The notes: generated from the sequence alone by a model not told the origin. Shown: positions 7,382-15,216, counted from the first letter of the stretch. The stretch: 34,391 nucleotides of DNA from Pediococcus pentosaceus (GCF_001437285.1 NZ_JQBF01000010.1:1-34391); one strand, 5' to 3'. Translations and numbers: made by a program.

Positions 7382-8230
7382 TCAAAACAAATCCATCTGA
7401 ACTGGGCCTAGACCCTCAAAGCGAATTCCTAAGATTTTTTGCAACTCTTTCGCATTATCGACAGCATCATGGTTTCCATTATTATTGAAGATAACGGTTA
7501 CTTCTTCAACTCGTTCAGATACTGCCTTAACCCACTGTGCTAACTCCGTTAATTCATCCGTAGAATAACGATAATTAGTGCGTTCTTTCCGCCATTCTTT
7601 GCCACTCGTAAACCATCCCTGAGCATTACGTCCGTGCAAACGAAACATGGCTTTTTTAGCACTAGTCACTTGAAGTACCAAAGGCATCCCTTGGTTGCCG
7701 TCAAACGGCTCATCGACAATTACATTTATCATTTTAAGGCGCTCCAAATATGATAAAGTGTCCTCTTCGACTGCCTCTGTGAACCAACTGGGGTTTCTGA
7801 ACTCAACACTAATCGGAATTCGATCCATCATTTGGCGAATTTCAAATAAGTAGCGGATATTAGTCAAATCACATCGAAACGAAGGTGGAAATTGGAATAA
7901 TACAGATTCCAACTGTCCATTTTGGATTAAAGGCTGCATTACCTTTTTAAAATTAGTAAATTCTATTCGTCGTTCTGGTGTTAAATATTCATCCCCATCA
8001 ACGCCGTCGTGGAGGGTCATAACCCGAGAAGCTTTAAAGATGAATTTAAAATTATCTGGGACTTGATGTTGCCAATTGACGACATTGGACAACGATGGAA
8101 TCGCATAAAAAGAACTGTCCACTTCCACAATCGGAAAGTGGCCTACATATTCTTCTAGCGTTGATTTAGGTTTACCTTCAGCCGATAAAGTTGGATGATC
8201 GGCCCAAGTACTTAGTCCAATCTGAATCAT
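7382..8230 (-). CDS. DUF72 domain-containing protein (YecE family)
   Basis: A 282-residue protein with the DUF72 pattern: IGLSTWADHP at the N-terminus, HFPIVEVDSSFYAIPS near residue 35, FKFIFKASRVMT, then VLFQFPPSF, SVEFRNPSWF and FRLHGRN, ending with VIFNNNGNHDAVDNA. The family folds as a TIM-like barrel of unknown function and is widespread in bacteria; conserved Asp, Glu, His and Asn suggest an enzyme, but no reaction is established. ATG 8230 is preceded by GGGGGGA at four bases. It lies downstream of a hairpin terminator that ends the unrecognised membrane gene, and upstream of metG with no visible terminator between, so expression may depend on read-through. Confidence 0.9.
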   Translation of the reverse strand: MIQIGLSTWADHPTLSAEGKPKSTLEEYVGHFPIVEVDSSFYAIPSLSNVVNWQHQVPDNFKFIFKASRVMTLHDGVDGDEYLTPERRIEFTNFKKVMQPLIQNGQLESVLFQFPPSFRCDLTNIRYLFEIRQMMDRIPISVEFRNPSWFTEAVEEDTLSYLERLKMINVIVDEPFDGNQGMPLVLQVTSAKKAMFRLHGRNAQGWFTSGKEWRKERTNYRYSTDELTELAQWVKAVSERVEEVTVIFNNNGNHDAVDNAKELQKILGIRFEGLGPVQMDLF

Positions 8231-8248
8231 AAAATCCCCCCATTAATT

Positions 8249-8286
8249 AAAAAAACTGAAATTCAAATCATCTGATTTGATTCCAG
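8249..8286 (-). terminator. Terminator after the membrane protein gene 8299-8982
   Basis: On the minus strand CTGGAA-TCAAATCA pairs with TGATTTGA-ATTTCAG (one bulge, one G-U) and is followed by seven T. Confidence 0.7.
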
Positions 8287-8298
8287 TCTAATTTATTT

Positions 8299-8982
8299 TT
8301 ATTTAAAAAACACTAATATTGCTGAAATAATAATCATAGCAATGTTAACACGCATTAAAAACAAATCAATGATGCGGCCTTCCACTCGATTAGATACTAA
8401 ACGGATTAAGAAAACCATCAAGCCTAAGTAACATAATAAGATCATGGGTGGTACTAGTAACATTCCAAGTAATCCAATTAAAAATATCACCAATCCAATT
8501 TTTTCAGCCTGGGATAGACGCCGATATGCAAAAGTATTAACCAATTGGACATGCTTTTGCTTTGCAATGGTCAAACGATAGATATCATAAACCTTAACTA
8601 AGGCGGCAATAACCGTATAGACGAACAAGAAAGTCCCTGCTACCTTTCCAGAAGGTTTTCCACTAAAAAATTCAAATCCAATACCTGATGCTAGCATTAT
8701 CAAAGTACTAAAAAAGAAGCCCACAAATTCTTTTGTATCAGAAACTTGATTGACTACCGATTCTTCAGCAGGCGTTAATTTACGAACATTTAATAGCATA
8801 TGGATTAGTGCGTAGGAAACCGCTCCTGCCACAATTAACGAGAAAAATAAAATTGTCCAAAAATTAATGCTACCTGTTAATAATTTAAATAAGAATAACC
8901 CAATTGAAACTAATGAGAGAATTCCAGCAATATTAGCTGTTCGATTCCATCCTTTTTCATTCATAGTATTTAAAATCTCCAT
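8299..8982 (-). CDS. Hypothetical multi-pass membrane protein
   Basis: I do not recognise the family. The 227-residue protein is very hydrophobic, with about six probable membrane segments: residues about 17-36, 40-64, 88-106, 116-134, 160-195 (probably two closely spaced) and 207-225. A basic, mostly soluble stretch (RLTIAKQKHVQL, then FAYRRLSQAEK) separates segments in the middle. There is no signal peptide, no catalytic motif and no cysteine cluster. Two starts are possible: ATG 8982 has no ribosome site, while ATG 8964 has GGAG 12 bases upstream, so the protein may be six residues shorter. It is divergent from the PspC-like gene, so the two share a 126-base promoter region. A link to envelope stress is only a guess from that neighbour. 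Confidence 0.7.
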   Translation of the reverse strand: MEILNTMNEKGWNRTANIAGILSLVSIGLFLFKLLTGSINFWTILFFSLIVAGAVSYALIHMLLNVRKLTPAEESVVNQVSDTKEFVGFFFSTLIMLASGIGFEFFSGKPSGKVAGTFLFVYTVIAALVKVYDIYRLTIAKQKHVQLVNTFAYRRLSQAEKIGLVIFLIGLLGMLLVPPMILLCYLGLMVFLIRLVSNRVEGRIIDLFLMRVNIAMIIISAILVFFK

Positions 8983-9051
8983 AGTATAAGTACATAAGTA
9001 ATTTCAATTCTACCATTTAATAGCTCTCCTATCTAGATTGATTCGTCATAA

Positions 9052-9081
9052 TTCCCTTTAATCCACGAACTGTTATATAAT
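9052..9081 (+). promoter_or_regulatory. Probable promoter of the PspC-like gene
   Basis: TATAAT at 9076-9081 with a weak TTCCCT hexamer 18 bases upstream (9052-9057). It precedes an AGGGG ribosome site and ATG 9109. Confidence 0.5.
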
Positions 9082-9108
9082 GAGAGCAAACGAAAAGGGG
9101 TGGGAATT

Positions 9109-9297
9109 ATGAGAAACAAATTGTATAAATCCAGAAACGATAAAGTTCTTTCAGGTGTGATTGGTGGATTCGCTGAAGCGTACGATTTTGATACAACGCT
9201 CTTACGAATTATTTACACTGCCGTAACCCTCTTTACCGGTTTTTTCCCAGGGTTAATCCTCTACATTGTAGCCATGATGGTAATGCCTGAAAGGTAA
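9109..9297 (+). CDS. PspC domain-containing small membrane protein
   Basis: A 62-residue protein that is essentially one PspC domain. The basic start KLYKSRNDKVLSGVIGGFAEAY, broken by the usual Gly-rich turn, leads to FDTTLLRIIYTAV and a hydrophobic hairpin ending in VMPER. PspC proteins sense or respond to envelope stress; stand-alone short copies are common in lactobacilli, and their partner is unknown. ATG 9109 follows an AGGGGTGGG ribosome site; an in-frame GTG at 9100 overlaps it and is rejected. It has its own promoter and terminator and is divergent from the membrane protein gene 8299-8982. The domain call is secure, the role is not. Confidence 0.88.
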   Translation: MRNKLYKSRNDKVLSGVIGGFAEAYDFDTTLLRIIYTAVTLFTGFFPGLILYIVAMMVMPER

Positions 9298-9308
9298 TTC
9301 TTACTTTT

Positions 9309-9340
9309 AACTGGATGCATTGAACTGGCATCTGGTTTTT
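9309..9340 (+). terminator. Terminator of the PspC-like gene
   Basis: AACTGGATGC pairs with GCATCTGGTT (ten pairs, two of them G-U) around a nine-base loop, followed by a T run. It ends 21 bases before the next start, so the regulator gene downstream is probably a separate unit or is expressed by read-through. Confidence 0.65.
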
Positions 9341-9361
9341 ATTTTGATTGGGGTTATTAAG

Positions 9362-10186
9362 ATGAAAATCACAATTGGTAATATTTTAAAACAAACACGT
9401 CAATCACAAGGACTAACTCAAAAAGCGGTTGCTGATGGTATTTGCTCTCAAGCTATGCTTTCATCTCTAGAGCATAATAAATACATTCCAAATGCTCAAC
9501 TGATAATTGCTCTTTGCCAACGTCTTTCGATCAGTTTAGAACAGCTAAACCTTGCTGAAAATTATGCAATCAGTAATGATAAAAAACTGAACCAAAAATT
9601 AAATTTTTTATGTAACCAACACCAATATCAACTATTATTTGAACTACTCCACCAAGATTCAACTTTAAATTCATTAACCACTCCTTCACAAATTCAATCA
9701 TATTACTATTATTTAGCAATTTCAGAATTTCAACTTAAACTTGATGTAACACATGCAGTTCAACATTTAAAATTGGCACTTGCTTCAGAGTCTTCTAAAC
9801 AAAGCGTCCTTAGGCGTTTATGTTTAGGTACGTTGGGTTTAATTTTAAATTTACATACTTCTTCATCAGGTGATGTATATTTACAGCAGTCTCTCAAAAA
9901 TCTTCAAGATAATATTTACCATCCAAATCTAAATATTTTATTTTATTTACAAGCTTTTAATGCCTATCATCAACAGAATTTTTTAGAATGCACACATACA
10001 ATCGAAAATGGGCTCAGTTTTATTACAAATCATGATTCACATTACATGTTAGCAAATTTGTATTATTTACTTGCTAAAGTAGCTTCTAAAACTAACAACC
10101 TTAATCTCCAAAATGAAGCCACCCAACGTTCTAAAATTTTTACAGAATTATTTAATGAACGTCCCTATCAGGATTTCAAAATATAA
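9362..10186 (+). CDS. Rgg/PlcR-like regulator: XRE helix-turn-helix with helical repeat domain
   Basis: A 274-residue protein. Residues 1-65 are an XRE helix-turn-helix (GNILKQTRQSQGLTQ, then SQAMLSSLEHNKYIPNAQ and an LCQRLSISLEQL helix). The remaining 200 residues are all-helical and tetratricopeptide-like, with YYYLAISEFQLKLDVTHAV and YMLANLYYLLAKVA as examples. That layout and length match Rgg/MutR and PlcR regulators, which bind short secreted peptides (RRNPP group). No convincing pheromone gene is seen next to it. ATG 9362 has GGGG eight bases upstream; the longer frame to 9320 runs through a terminator and is rejected. It is AT-richer than its neighbours (about 28 percent G+C in a hand-counted 60-base sample against about 37 percent in pyc). 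An SRPBCC gene follows by 68 bases and is the obvious candidate target. Confidence 0.8.
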   Translation: MKITIGNILKQTRQSQGLTQKAVADGICSQAMLSSLEHNKYIPNAQLIIALCQRLSISLEQLNLAENYAISNDKKLNQKLNFLCNQHQYQLLFELLHQDSTLNSLTTPSQIQSYYYYLAISEFQLKLDVTHAVQHLKLALASESSKQSVLRRLCLGTLGLILNLHTSSSGDVYLQQSLKNLQDNIYHPNLNILFYLQAFNAYHQQNFLECTHTIENGLSFITNHDSHYMLANLYYLLAKVASKTNNLNLQNEATQRSKIFTELFNERPYQDFKI

Positions 10187-10254
10187 GAACTCTTATTTTT
10201 CAAAAATTATCCAACCTTCTATGCTTAAGTTACCAAATAAAGGAGGTTTTTACT

Positions 10255-10662
10255 TTGAAAAAATTATTTATTAATACTATCTTCATCCAATCAAATCTAG
10301 AAAGATTATCCACAATTTTAAAAAGTCCACAAAATCTTTCCAAATGGGTACCTGACATTAACTCTGTATCACCTAAGGACGATTATTTTTTAATCTCACG
10401 TTCCTCATCTGCATTAAATAATTTTGAAAAAATTTCGGTTACTAGTCAGGATAACTCTATCATTTACACTAGCACTGGTGGACGTTTAGAATATGAATTA
10501 CACTTTGATTTAACTAACAAAGACGACAAAACCTTGGTCGAACAAACTTTATTAGTGGACGAGACTTTAACAAAACTACCGTTGACTCTCTTGGCCCCTA
10601 TTGCTAAACATGCCTTTCATGAAAACCTGTCTAGTTTAGAAAGATTAATCGCAATTTCATAA
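10255..10662 (+). CDS. SRPBCC (START/polyketide cyclase-like) family protein
   Basis: A 135-residue protein. It begins with TTG at 10255, supported by AAAGGAGG seven bases upstream. The pattern of a first beta strand (FINTIFIQS), a helical section with LSKWVPDINSV, several strands (YFLISRS, KISVTS, SIIYTSTGGRLEYELHFDL, TLVEQTLLVDE) and a long C-terminal helix (FHENLSSLERLIA) is that of the SRPBCC helix-grip fold, which binds hydrophobic ligands. The specific ligand is unknown. It lies 68 bases after the Rgg-like regulator on the same strand and is similarly AT-rich, so the pair may be a regulator and its target. A possible promoter (TTTTCA, 17 bases, TATGCT) lies between them. It ends at a bidirectional terminator. 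Confidence 0.7.
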   Translation: MKKLFINTIFIQSNLERLSTILKSPQNLSKWVPDINSVSPKDDYFLISRSSSALNNFEKISVTSQDNSIIYTSTGGRLEYELHFDLTNKDDKTLVEQTLLVDETLTKLPLTLLAPIAKHAFHENLSSLERLIAIS

Positions 10663-10667
10663 CTAAC

Positions 10668-10709
10668 AAAAAATCCTGTAACTAAAATTACTTTAGTCCA
10701 GGATTTTTA
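10668..10709. terminator. Bidirectional terminator between convergent genes
   Basis: AAAAATCCTG pairs with CAGGATTTTT, continued by an inner ACTAAA/TTTAGT stem. A runs on one side and T runs on the other allow function in both directions, serving the SRPBCC gene and the HExxH-protein gene. Confidence 0.85.
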
Positions 10710-10711
10710 TT

Positions 10712-11668
10712 TTATCTAATAGTATAAGGCATCTTCATTTCTTCAAAGAAGTCTTTAACATTCTTTGCATATAGTTCACGGAAGTATTCGTCACTTGGCA
10801 TGTCTTTAGGTGTTGGTACCACAAAGGCGTTTTGTTGGTCGCTAATTCCTAATCCAACAAATCCGCGTGTATCTTGAGCTTTTTCATGTAAATCTGAATG
10901 GAAGATTTGGAATAATTGTTTAACTGATAAACGAAGTTGACGTTCACTAAATACACTTCCCAATGTCGCAAATTCCATCGCATGAATTTCTGGTAAATCC
11001 CATTCTTTTAATTGAGTATCAATTAATTCGAAAGCTTTGACTACTTTTCGACGGAAATCAAACGGATTACTGATGGTCCGTTGGTCAAGTTCTTGCATAA
11101 TTTTTTTAGCAGCTTGGTAGGTTGTTGGAAAAGCATCCATCAACCGCGTTTCAAAGTTCGCTAAACCATTTCCATAAAACGTAATGGCATCCATCATCAT
11201 TATTAGACGAATAGTACTAAATCCGTCAACTTTACCAGCATCCTCAGCCTCTACGGCATCCTCAATCCCCTTAAAGAAAGCTTCTTCCACCTCATCATCG
11301 ATTAAATAATGCCGACGCTGTTCTTTGACGACAACTTCGTGGGCGATTACATCGTAAAGCTCAGTAATCAAAAACATCAATTGATTGTCCGTATCTTTTT
11401 CCCCTGTTGATAATTGGAAATAAAGTTGTGGAAAACCTTTCAAAATCATTAACATGTGAATTAACTCATGGGAAGCAGTGTAATTAGGCGCTGTAATATC
11501 ATTGACCTTGATTAACATCTTACCTTCTTCAACAAATTGCTGAGCTTGGTCGTGACGCACAAAACCGGCCTGTTCTTCCCCAAAACCAATCCGTACTTCT
11601 CCTGGAAAACTTGCATTAACTTCTTCAAGAAGCGATTTTACTGTATCATTTACTTCAACTTTGCTCAT
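10712..11668 (-). CDS. HExxH-motif protein of the lactobacillus 'IpaB/EvcA' family
   Basis: A 318-residue cytoplasmic-looking protein with no signal peptide or membrane segment. The family carries the label IpaB/EvcA in lactobacillus annotations, but nothing here resembles a type III translocator. What is visible is SHELIHMLM at residues 66-74, a zinc-protease HExxH core (H67, E68, H71). Some 35 residues on comes ELYDVIAHEVVVKEQRR, which could supply a third ligand. The last residues (FFEEMKMPYTIR) are soluble. ATG 11668 has AAGGA five bases upstream; ATG 11671 is directly adjacent. It overlaps the end of mvaA by 14 bases and ends the gppA-mvaA operon, so expression is tied to mevalonate synthesis. 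Peptidase activity is an inference from the motif. Confidence 0.8.
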   Translation of the reverse strand: MSKVEVNDTVKSLLEEVNASFPGEVRIGFGEEQAGFVRHDQAQQFVEEGKMLIKVNDITAPNYTASHELIHMLMILKGFPQLYFQLSTGEKDTDNQLMFLITELYDVIAHEVVVKEQRRHYLIDDEVEEAFFKGIEDAVEAEDAGKVDGFSTIRLIMMMDAITFYGNGLANFETRLMDAFPTTYQAAKKIMQELDQRTISNPFDFRRKVVKAFELIDTQLKEWDLPEIHAMEFATLGSVFSERQLRLSVKQLFQIFHSDLHEKAQDTRGFVGLGISDQQNAFVVPTPKDMPSDEYFRELYAKNVKDFFEEMKMPYTIR

Positions 11669-12887
11669 CATTATCCTTCTTTCTTAGCTGTTTAATAATT
11701 TGTTGGGCATTTTTGGCATCAATTCTTTCAGCTTGGACTAATCGGTTAACCGCATCTCCTAGCTCTGCTTGAGTCGCTCCATGTTCTATTAAAAGTGATT
11801 TAGCTTGTAGTCGCATATGCCCTGATTGAATTCCCTCTGACACAATAGCTCGTAAAGCGGCCAGATTCTGAGCTAAACCAATCGAAGCAATTACTTCCGC
11901 CAATTGTTTAGCGTTCTTAATTTGCATTAATTTTAAGTTCAGCTGAGCTTGAGTATTAATCCCAATCGAACCACCAACGGTTGCCACTGGTAATGGTAAT
12001 TCCATTCTGCCAACTAGTTGATCACCAACTACATCCCACGTACTAAGTCCTTGATATTGACCATTTTGAGCAGCATAAGCGTGGGCTCCGCTCTCGATGG
12101 CTCGCCAATCGTTACCAGACGCCATTACAACCGCATCAATTCCATTCATAATCCCCTTATTGTGCGTTGCTGCCCGATATGGGTCAATTTGTGCATAATC
12201 ACTAGCTAAACTAATCTTTTTAGCCACTTCTACTCCCAGTTGGTTGACTGGAATTTGACACGTAACTTCTGTCAGAGCTTGGTCAGCTAAATTAGATAAT
12301 ATTGCCATATCAACATCGATTTGTTGTGTTACTAAATCTTTCTTAACAGCCTCTACCATGGAATTAATCGTATTCGCTCCCATGGCTTCGCGCGTATCAA
12401 CCATTAAATCAACTGACAGTTTCGTGGCGGTTAACTGACGAATGCGTAGATTTTTTGCGCCACCTCCACGAGCTTGCATCGAAGGGTGGGCTGCATTAGC
12501 GACCTTCAATAAATGTGATTTTTGTTTTTTTACATAATCGATTATGGGGGCTGGTTGCGCACTGCTAATTAATAACTGGCCCAACATTATCCGTCTACTA
12601 TTCGCCGAAAATCCTCCGGCTCGCTGGACCATTTTAGCTCCATAACTAGCCGCCGCTATTACTGACGGTTCTTCGGTTACCATGGGAACTACATAAGCTT
12701 GACCGTTAACTACTAAATTAACTGCGATTCCTTCTGGTAAATTAAAATCAGTCAGATAATTTTCAATTTGTTGTTGATGAATTGAGTCCGTAGCTAATTC
12801 AGTTAGTTCAGACAAATCAACGTCAGTTTCCTGCGCTAATTGCTCGAGTTGCTGTTGACGCGTTAATTTGTGGTAGCCTTCTATCAT
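11655..12887 (-). CDS. mvaA: Hydroxymethylglutaryl-CoA reductase, degradative class (class II)
   Basis: A 410-residue class II HMG-CoA reductase. VTEEPSVIAAASYGAKMV (about residues 71-88) contains the EEPSV substrate loop with the catalytic Glu. REAMGANTINSM (about 167-178) is the DAMGAN-type motif, and THNKGIMNGIDAV carries the catalytic Lys. The C-terminal helical domain follows from about residue 350. In lactic acid bacteria the class II enzyme runs in the biosynthetic direction, making mevalonate for isopentenyl diphosphate and undecaprenyl carrier lipid. It starts at ATG 12887, five bases after the phosphatase stop; the GAGG ribosome site lies inside the end of that gene. It is the middle gene of gppA-mvaA-HExxH protein. 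Confidence 0.96.
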   Translation of the reverse strand: MIEGYHKLTRQQQLEQLAQETDVDLSELTELATDSIHQQQIENYLTDFNLPEGIAVNLVVNGQAYVVPMVTEEPSVIAAASYGAKMVQRAGGFSANSRRIMLGQLLISSAQPAPIIDYVKKQKSHLLKVANAAHPSMQARGGGAKNLRIRQLTATKLSVDLMVDTREAMGANTINSMVEAVKKDLVTQQIDVDMAILSNLADQALTEVTCQIPVNQLGVEVAKKISLASDYAQIDPYRAATHNKGIMNGIDAVVMASGNDWRAIESGAHAYAAQNGQYQGLSTWDVVGDQLVGRMELPLPVATVGGSIGINTQAQLNLKLMQIKNAKQLAEVIASIGLAQNLAALRAIVSEGIQSGHMRLQAKSLLIEHGATQAELGDAVNRLVQAERIDAKNAQQIIKQLRKKDNDEQS

Positions 12888-12892
12888 TAAAA

Positions 12893-13822
12893 CTATTCCT
12901 CTTTTCTAAAATTGATGTACTCCGAAATGATTCCTTCCCGAACGCCACTTTCAGAAAAAATTACTCGATCAGCGTCAATCATTTGTAATAACATCACCAA
13001 TGGTAACATTCCACCAACGATAATATCTGCACGCGTAGTTTCAAGCCCAGACATTTTTTTACGAGCTTCTAAATTCCGCGTAATTAACGATTTGAAGGTT
13101 CGGTTAACCGATTCAGTTTTGAGCCGATAGCCGTGGATATTATTAATTCTGGAAATTTTTTGGTGACGACGATTCATTCGGGCCAATGTCCGATTAGCTC
13201 CGCCTAAAAGAACAATGGGTTTATTGAAAGCATCCATAATCCACCAAACATCTCGTAGTTGCTTATTTACAAAAATTTCAGCGGCAAATAAATTATCGGC
13301 TCTAACTACGTCCGTTAAGCGGAACCGTTCTGATAAAGACACAGCGCCAATCGGAATACTGATCATATTTCGTGCTTTTCCATTATGGACGTCAATTAGC
13401 TCACAGCTGGCACCACCAGTATCAAGTATCAAACAATCCTTAACTTCCAAGGAATTGATTACACCTAAATAATCGTAATAGGCCTCATCGTCGCCAGACA
13501 AGACGTGTAATTTAATTCCAGTTTCTTGCTTAACGCGATTTAAAAAATCGTTCTGATTTCGTGCCATTCTAACAGCTGCTGTCGTAATCCCTCTAACTTC
13601 TGTATTAGGATATTCTTCATAAATTTCTTTAAATCGACGTAGGGCTGCAATGGTACGATTCATTGCTTGGGGACGTAAAAGGCGCTCGCGCCCCATTCCT
13701 TCTGAAATTCGTGAATCTTCTTTAACTCGCTTAATTTCTCGAAAGGTTCCATCATCAGCAATCGAATTAATTGCCATTCGAGCGGAGTTTGATCCTAAAT
13801 CTACTATTACCAAATTTTTCAT
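12893..13822 (-). CDS. Ppx/GppA family phosphatase (exopolyphosphatase-like)
   Basis: A 309-residue protein of the ASKHA superfamily. VIVDLGSNSARM (residues 5-16) is phosphate-binding loop 1, and LILDTGGASCELIDV is loop 2, with the family GGxSxE arrangement appearing as GGASCE. VLLGGANRTLARM and IVGGMLPLVMLL complete the second half. Its length matches the short, single-module Ppx/GppA form. Such enzymes hydrolyse polyphosphate or pppGpp; which substrate applies cannot be told. ATG 13822 has GAGG eight bases upstream; the frame extends to 13906 but lacks a ribosome site there. It is the first gene of the mvaA operon and has a TTGACA promoter. Confidence 0.9.
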   Translation of the reverse strand: MKNLVIVDLGSNSARMAINSIADDGTFREIKRVKEDSRISEGMGRERLLRPQAMNRTIAALRRFKEIYEEYPNTEVRGITTAAVRMARNQNDFLNRVKQETGIKLHVLSGDDEAYYDYLGVINSLEVKDCLILDTGGASCELIDVHNGKARNMISIPIGAVSLSERFRLTDVVRADNLFAAEIFVNKQLRDVWWIMDAFNKPIVLLGGANRTLARMNRRHQKISRINNIHGYRLKTESVNRTFKSLITRNLEARKKMSGLETTRADIIVGGMLPLVMLLQMIDADRVIFSESGVREGIISEYINFRKEE

Positions 13823-13876
13823 CCTGGTGTCCTCATTTAAATTGAAATATTCCTTTTTTATTTTACCATTACCTAA

Positions 13877-13906
13877 ATTAGAAAAGGAGCTCATCTCGCC
13901 TGTCAA
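13877..13906 (-). promoter_or_regulatory. Promoter of the gppA-mvaA operon
   Basis: On the minus strand TTGACA (13901-13906), an 18-base spacer and TCTAAT (13877-13882). About 54 bases before the chosen start. Confidence 0.6.
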
Positions 13907-13916
13907 CTAAAATAAA

Positions 13917-13931
13917 AACAAACGTTTACAT
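13917..13931 (-). promoter_or_regulatory. Partial cre-like site upstream of the gppA promoter
   Basis: The minus strand reads ATGTAAACGTTTGTT. The left half and the central CG match the CcpA cre consensus WTGNAANCGNWNNCW; the C near the 3' end is replaced. It lies just upstream of the -35 box, a position compatible with activation. Weak evidence. Confidence 0.3.
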
Positions 13932-13942
13932 TAATCCTTAAT

Positions 13943-13976
13943 AAAAAACCACACTTCTTTTAGAAGCATGGCTTTT
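13943..13976 (-). terminator. Terminator of trpS
   Basis: On the minus strand AAAGCCATGCTTC pairs with GAAGTGTGGTTT, including two G-U pairs, followed by a T run. It lies directly after the trpS stop. Confidence 0.75.
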
Positions 13977-13980
13977 ACGA

Positions 13981-15009
13981 TTAAAGTCGGTGATCAAAAT
14001 AGTTAATTCCAATGGCATCTCGAACTTCCTTTAAAGTCTGTTCTGCGACCGCGTTAGCCTTGTCACTACCGTCTTTTAGAATTTGGTATACAGCGTCAAC
14101 ATCTGCTTCATACTTTTCCCGACGCTCGCGAATTGGGCGTAATTCGTTTTGGAGAACTTCATTTAAGTAACGTTTAATTTTAACGTCTCCTAATCCACCA
14201 GCTTGATACTGATCTTTAAGTTCTTGGACTTTTTGCTTATCAGGATCAAAGATGTCTAGGTAAGTAAATACGGTATTACCTTCAATATGGCCAGGATCTT
14301 CTACCCGAATATGTTGAGGATCAGTATACATTGACATAACTTTCTTTTGGATAGTTTCTTCGTCATCTGCCAAATAAATAGCATTACCCAATGATTTAGA
14401 CATCTTTGCATTTCCGTCTAATCCAGGAATTCGTCCCATTCCTTTAGGTGGGAAATATCCTTCTGGTTCAACTAGCACTTCTTTTTGGTAGATATTGTTG
14501 AAAGAACGTACAATTTCACGCGTCTGTTCTAGCATGGGTTCTTGGTCATCCCCTACTGGTACAGTATCTGCTTTAAAGGCTGTAATATCGGCAGCTTGAC
14601 TAATCGGATAAGTAAAGAAACCAGCTGGAATACTTTGCCCAAATGCCTTTTGTTTAATTTCAGTTTTAACGGTTGGATTCCGTTCCAAACGAGCTACACT
14701 AACCAAGTTCATATAATGTTGAGTCAATTCACTTAGTGCTGGAATCTGTGACTGCACAAAGATCGTCGATTTAGCTGGATCAATGCCAACTGCTAAATAG
14801 TCTAAAGCAACTTGGATTAGACTATTACGGATTTTTTCAGGATCACGGGCATTATCAGTTAAAGCCTGCATATCAGCAATCATGATGAAAGTTTCATAAT
14901 CACCTGTATTTTGAAGTTGAACGCGGTTTTTAAGTGAACCAACATAGTGTCCGATATGAAGTTTTCCTGTGGGACGGTCACCAGTTAAAATAATTTTTTT
15001 AGATGTCAT
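13981..15009 (-). CDS. trpS: Tryptophanyl-tRNA synthetase
   Basis: A 342-residue class I synthetase of the usual bacterial TrpRS length. [17 protein letters not shown] (residues 10-26) holds the HIGH signature, and AKMSKSLGN (about 202-210) the KMSKS loop. [10 protein letters not shown] and [17 protein letters not shown] (the tryptophan-site region) are also typical. It charges tRNA-Trp. ATG 15009 is preceded by GGAGG at five bases. The gene is monocistronic, between its own terminator and a tryptophan-specific T-box leader, so it is induced when uncharged tRNA-Trp accumulates. Confidence 0.98.
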   Translation of the reverse strand: MTSKKIILTGDRPTGKLHIGHYVGSLKNRVQLQNTGDYETFIMIADMQALTDNARDPEKIRNSLIQVALDYLAVGIDPAKSTIFVQSQIPALSELTQHYMNLVSVARLERNPTVKTEIKQKAFGQSIPAGFFTYPISQAADITAFKADTVPVGDDQEPMLEQTREIVRSFNNIYQKEVLVEPEGYFPPKGMGRIPGLDGNAKMSKSLGNAIYLADDEETIQKKVMSMYTDPQHIRVEDPGHIEGNTVFTYLDIFDPDKQKVQELKDQYQAGGLGDVKIKRYLNEVLQNELRPIRERREKYEADVDAVYQILKDGSDKANAVAEQTLKEVRDAIGINYFDHRL

Positions 15010-15023
15010 AATTTCCTCCAGAT

Positions 15024-15210
15024 ATAAAAAATCCTACTATTCAAAAATGAATAATAGGACGAAAAATCGCGGTACCACCTAACTTGTGACTCCATTATAA
15101 AGCCACCGCTCTAGTGAAAGATAAGGGATTTCGCCCTGTTAAACATCAATCCATTTCGCCTTCCATGAGACTTCTCAACAACTGTCTCTCTCTGTTAGTG
15201 GTTAACTACT
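15024..15210 (-). promoter_or_regulatory. T-box riboswitch of trpS, tryptophan specifier
   Basis: On the minus strand the leader holds the T-box sequence AGGTGGTACCGCG (15068-15080), whose bulge TGGT pairs with the acceptor end of uncharged tRNA. A UGG triplet in a GAAATGGATTG context (15151-15153) is the likely tryptophan specifier codon. The terminator CCTATTATTCA/TGAATAGTAGG plus T run (15026-15058) would form unless tRNA binding stabilises the antiterminator. Uncharged tRNA-Trp therefore raises trpS expression. Confidence 0.92.
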
Positions 15211-15216
15211 GCTTTC

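Noticed and set aside
9320-9361. 14-residue N-terminal extension of the Rgg-like regulator
   Set aside because: It would be read through the preceding terminator hairpin, and the helix-turn-helix begins directly at ATG 9362, which has a ribosome site.
10221-10274. 17-residue open frame between the Rgg-like and SRPBCC genes, considered as a signal peptide gene
   Set aside because: It has no upstream ribosome site, runs through the ribosome site of the SRPBCC gene and does not have the hydrophobic C-terminus of SHP-type pheromones.
13823-13906. 28-residue N-terminal extension of the Ppx/GppA protein
   Set aside because: It covers the promoter region, has no ribosome site, and the family begins at the VIVDLGSNSAR block right after ATG 13822.
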